Positions 61,382 to 64,000 of a DNA stretch of 64,000 nt are shown here, piece by piece. The DNA is from Burkholderiaceae bacterium (GTDB taxonomy: Bacteria; Pseudomonadota; Gammaproteobacteria; Burkholderiales; Burkholderiaceae_C): the NCBI GenBank assembly GCA_030123545.1, contig CP126124.1:1860001-1924000 (forward strand), read 5' to 3'. The first letter of the stretch is position 1; each line of letters opens with the position of its first letter. The translations under genes were made by a program, and so were the position numbers. The notes under the pieces are model-generated. The model was not told where the DNA came from. It ran no database searches and saw only the letters and a program-made list of their open reading frames with translations.

Positions 61382-62958
61382 GGTGCGATCCGCTCCTTCA
61401 GCCAAGCCTCGGTGACGTGGTACTTCTCGGCGATCGCCAGTGCATGCGCGAGCCCGTCTGCCGCCCGTCGCTCCAGCTTGAAGCTTCTTGCGGCCGGATC
61501 GTTCGGGTCGATCGCCGCGACCAGGCTGACCACCGCCGGCGCGAAGCTCGCGAGCTCGTCGAGGAAGGTCACGCACACCGCGAGCAGATCGAGGCGGCAC
61601 AAGCGGGCAAGAATCTCGCGGCCGAGGAACACTGCGTCACGCAGGGTCGTCGAGGAGAAAATCTCGTTCATCACGACGACCGAGGCCGGCGTCGCCTGCT
61701 CCAGGATGCGGTGCACCCGCACCAGGTCGTCATGCAGCTTGCCGCGCAGATTGTCGATGTCTTCTTCGTGCTCGAAGTGCGTGAACAGCCGGTCGAACAG
61801 GAACAGCCGCGCATTCGACCCCGGTACCGGGCACCCCAGGCTTGCCAGCCAGTGCAACTGGCCGAACATGCGCGCGAAGGTCGTCTTGCCGCCATGGTTC
61901 GGCCCGGTCACGACGAACATCCGCTCCGCACCGCTGAGACGAAAGTCGTTGCAGACGACCGCTTCCTGCTGTGCCAGCAGACGCTGGGCGAGCGCGAGAT
62001 CGAAGCCGCCGGCAGCGCTGACTTCCTTGGAGGAGGTCGATACATGCGGGTAGCAGAACGGCAGGCTGGCCTGCCGAAACGGCGCGATGAAGTCGAGCCA
62101 GGCGATGTAGAAGTGGATCTCGCGGTCGAAGCGTTCGACGCGTTTGTCGATGAACTGGCCGTGTTCGGCACGGAACGCCGCGAGCGCGCCGAAGACATCC
62201 AGATTCAAACGAGCGACGCAGTCAAGCACCTGCGCTTCGATGTGATTGAGCCCGACCGCCGTCCGCAGTTTGGAGAGGTAGTCCCGGGCCGCGCCACGCC
62301 GGAACTTGGCGAAGGTCTGTTCGACCTCGGCGGTGTAGTCGGCCTCACCGTCGTAGCAGCGAACGACGACATTCGCGCCGTCGATCGCGACCGTGTAGGT
62401 GATCGCCGACAGGTCGTGTTCCACCTGCCTGGCCTGCGCCATCATCCGCACGAAGCCGGGTGATTGCGCATAGTCGTTCACGTGGCTGCGCCAGCGCCGC
62501 AGGCCGCGGGAGTGAAGCAGCAGCGGTGCAAGCATGCTCTGCAATGTCTCGACGGCCTCGCCGTAGAGCAGCGCCGCGTCCAGGTACCAGCGGTTTCGCT
62601 CGTGCTCGCTGTAGCCCTTGGTCGCCAGCGGGAGCTGCTCGCGCATCGTGCGCAGGCGCGCCGTGAAGTCCCGCACTACGGCCATGTTCAGCGGCTGTTC
62701 GAGATCGCGCATCACCTCCTGCCGGTAGGCGACGGCGTCCTCGTCCCGCAGGTTGACGTGAAAGAAGCCGGCCAGGTCGTAATCCTTCCACGGCGCGGTG
62801 ACGGCCTGCACGATCTGGTCCAGACCGAGATCGTGGAAGCAATCCGGCGGCGCGGGCGATGGCGTGCTGTACGCGGCGGCGTGATCGTCGAGAAGGATGC
62901 TCACGAACGGCGCGAGCGGCGCGACTGGTGCGTCGTATCGGAGAGGGTTTGCGCGCAT
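61378..62958 (-). CDS. MutS-like ATPase A (MutS domain V, no mismatch-recognition domain)
   Basis: 526 residues from ATG 62958; a GTG at 62973 adds five residues. Walker A is TGPNHGGKTTF (351-361), then FTHFEHEEDIDNLRGKL, the Walker B/signature NEIFSSTTLRD (431-441) and CVTFLDELA, where the switch His of MutS (V-T-H) is replaced by Phe465. The partner gene B follows with a four-base overlap, so the two are made together and probably form a heterodimer. There is no N-terminal F-x-E mismatch motif. It is the first gene of the minus-strand unit that reaches the NRPS-PKS. Confidence 0.85.
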   Translation of the reverse strand: MRANPLRYDAPVAPLAPFVSILLDDHAAAYSTPSPAPPDCFHDLGLDQIVQAVTAPWKDYDLAGFFHVNLRDEDAVAYRQEVMRDLEQPLNMAVVRDFTARLRTMREQLPLATKGYSEHERNRWYLDAALLYGEAVETLQSMLAPLLLHSRGLRRWRSHVNDYAQSPGFVRMMAQARQVEHDLSAITYTVAIDGANVVVRCYDGEADYTAEVEQTFAKFRRGAARDYLSKLRTAVGLNHIEAQVLDCVARLNLDVFGALAAFRAEHGQFIDKRVERFDREIHFYIAWLDFIAPFRQASLPFCYPHVSTSSKEVSAAGGFDLALAQRLLAQQEAVVCNDFRLSGAERMFVVTGPNHGGKTTFARMFGQLHWLASLGCPVPGSNARLFLFDRLFTHFEHEEDIDNLRGKLHDDLVRVHRILEQATPASVVVMNEIFSSTTLRDAVFLGREILARLCRLDLLAVCVTFLDELASFAPAVVSLVAAIDPNDPAARSFKLERRAADGLAHALAIAEKYHVTEAWLKERIAP

Positions 62959-63333
62959 GGCGGGCCTACACACCTGTATCAGGTCATGCAGGCATCATCA
63001 GCCACGGCGGCGGTTGACCTTGGGCGACCCCAAGGGCGGAGGAATGCCATCTCCGCGACAGGTTCCAGTCTACTGAAACTCGGGGAACATCGCACCGGTG
63101 GGCCGTCCGGCGCCGCGACCGTTGCCGGGTCTTTCGCCAGCCTCGGACGGATTCGGGGGCTGCATCCAGACGTCGTCATGCGGCACGGGCTGCGAGGGGA
63201 GCGCCCCTGCACTTCGCGAACACTTTGGCGGGTCGGCCGATGGCTGCATCTAGAATGCACAGCAAAGCAGCGAGCACCGCCGCGGGCGCGGACCGTCGGT
63301 GTTGCCCGAGCGGCGAATTGAAGGAGTCATCCA
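62959..63333. other. 375-base divergent gap between MutS-like A and phaR
   Basis: The gap has no open frame with family likeness. It should hold the promoters for the minus-strand biosynthetic unit and for phaR. A near match to the tRNA T-arm (GGTTCCAGTC at 63061) was noted and is treated as chance. A TAGAAT near 63251 might be a phaR -10, but the spacing to any -35 is poor. Confidence 0.5.
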
Positions 63334-63879
63334 TTGCGAGCGAAGAAGTCCGGCGCTGCCGGCAAGCAGGCCGCACCGCAGCAGCGCGTGATCAAGAAGT
63401 ATCCGAACCGCCGTCTGTACGACACCGAAACCTCCAGCTACATCACGCTGGCCGAGGTGCGGCAGTTGGTGCTCGAATCCGAGCCGTTCGCCGTGCGTGA
63501 TGCAAAGACCGATGAAGACCTGACCCGATCGATCCTGCTGCAGATCATCCTGGAGGAAGAGGCGGCCGGCGCGCCGATCTTCAGCGAGGCCGTGCTGGCC
63601 AACATCATCCGCTTCTACGGCCATGCGATGCAGGGCTTCATGGGTACCTATCTCGAGAAGAACGTGCAGGCGTTCATGGACCTGCAGACGCGACTGCACG
63701 AGCAGTCGCAGGGCATGACTCCCGAAATGATGGCGCAGCTGATGAATGTGCAGTCGCCGCTGATGCAAGGGCTGATGAAGACCTACGTCGAGCAGTCGCG
63801 CAGCGTGTTCGAGCAGATGCAAAAGCAGATGCAGAAGCAGACCGAGCAGATGCTGGGCGCGTTCGGCATCAAGCGTTGA
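63334..63879 (+). CDS. phaR: Polyhydroxyalkanoate synthesis repressor PhaR
   Basis: 181 residues with a TTG start, chosen because AAGGAG lies seven bases before it (63321-63326) and the frame opens there. The N-terminal DNA/PHB-binding domain is visible as IKKYPNRRLYDTETSSYITLAEV, followed by the second domain around ETLARSILLQII-like LTRSILLQIILEEE. It represses phasin and PHA genes and is released by PHA granules. Next to rimO, as in relatives. Confidence 0.93.
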   Translation: MRAKKSGAAGKQAAPQQRVIKKYPNRRLYDTETSSYITLAEVRQLVLESEPFAVRDAKTDEDLTRSILLQIILEEEAAGAPIFSEAVLANIIRFYGHAMQGFMGTYLEKNVQAFMDLQTRLHEQSQGMTPEMMAQLMNVQSPLMQGLMKTYVEQSRSVFEQMQKQMQKQTEQMLGAFGIKR

Positions 63880-63880
63880 A

Positions 63881-63909
63881 CGAGCCCGGCCTCCGGGGTC
63901 CGGGGCTCG
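63881..63909 (+). terminator. Hairpin after phaR
   Basis: CGAGCCC at 63881-63887 faces GGGCTCG at 63903-63909, with extra G-C pairing inside (one bulge). No T-run follows, so it is a weak candidate for a terminator; it may simply attenuate read-through into rimO, which starts 29 bases further on. Confidence 0.35.
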
Positions 63910-63937
63910 GGCTACCGACCTCTGGGACAATTGCGGC

Positions 63938-64000
63938 ATGAAAGAAGTGATCGAGCCGGCCTTGGGGTCCGCGCCGAAGGTGGGCTTCGTCAGCCTCGGT
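63938..64000 (+). CDS. rimO: Ribosomal protein S12 methylthiotransferase, N-terminus only
   Basis: 21 codons are visible before the window ends. The sequence begins with a short variable part and then VGFVSLG, the start of the conserved RimO/MiaB N-terminal block (in relatives followed by C-P-K-x-x-x-D-S-E). RimO adds a methylthio group to Asp of ribosomal protein S12. Position beside phaR supports the call. Confidence 0.7.
   Translation, partial: MKEVIEPALGSAPKVGFVSLG

Noticed and set aside
63061..63070. Possible tRNA-end-like att site: GGTTCCAGTC resembles GGTTCGAGTC of the tRNA-Val T-arm
   Set aside because: Only 9 of 10 bases match, in a motif shared by nearly all tRNAs, and neighbouring bases do not align. 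It does not support a duplicated integration site.
1..64000. CRISPR arrays, insertion sequences, prophage or plasmid genes
   Set aside because: No regularly spaced repeats, transposase, integrase or phage structural genes were recognised on either strand.

Overview
The window is high-GC, densely coding DNA from a betaproteobacterium of the order Burkholderiales, most likely Comamonadaceae or a close relative. This placement is an inference. It rests on protein character, on the marker blocks ispD-ispF, mfd, a RisA/RisS-like two-component pair and phaR-rimO, on a LivM-LivG fusion, and on two repeat types I associate with that family. Both ends cut a gene: a sulfatase on the left and rimO on the right.

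Layout. 1-4.6 kb is a probable catabolic operon: a sulfatase-type hydrolase, two nearly identical cupins, an MFS permease and an alpha/beta hydrolase. 4.6-5.0 kb is a decayed gap with a possible MmeI-like methylase remnant. 5.0-9.0 kb holds a DJ-1/PfpI protein, a CynX-type MFS permease and Kup. 9.0-12.3 kb (minus) is a B-type haem-copper oxidase with a Sco protein. 12.4-14.2 kb is cobQ, enlarged by two in-frame blocks of palindromic repeats. 14.2-18.6 kb holds a methyltransferase and a hydratase / acyl-CoA dehydrogenase / CoA-transferase set. 18.8-22.8 kb is nth and a compact cbb3-type oxidase with a fused two-haem subunit. 22.9-31.0 kb holds an aminotransferase, an AraC regulator, a GMC oxidoreductase, a polar amino acid ABC transporter, a small secreted protein and a FrnE-like DsbA protein. 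31.0-36.7 kb is a branched-chain-type ABC transporter (minus) diverging from a MarR regulator with candidate operator boxes between them. 36.7-49.1 kb is mostly core: ogt, serB, free-Met-sulfoxide reductase, mfd, ispDF, an EnvZ/OmpR-type pair, two secreted proteins and a GT39-type glycosyltransferase. 49.2-52.5 kb is a hydrolase, relA and tRNA-Val(GAC).

The most unusual part is 52.6-63.0 kb, all minus strand, lying between tRNA-Val and phaR-rimO. It encodes two tandem MutS-like ATPases that appear to lack the mismatch-recognition domain, then a 2,115-residue hybrid NRPS-PKS (A-PCP-KS-AT-ACP-C), then an Sfp-type phosphopantetheinyl transferase. The adenylation pocket reads as glycine and the AT as malonyl-specific. 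There is no starter condensation domain and no thioesterase or reductase. The expected intermediate is 4-amino-3-oxobutanoyl-ACP, which could close to a simple tetramic acid or be passed by the terminal C domain to an amine. I know of no described product for this gene set; the chemistry is inference from domain logic.
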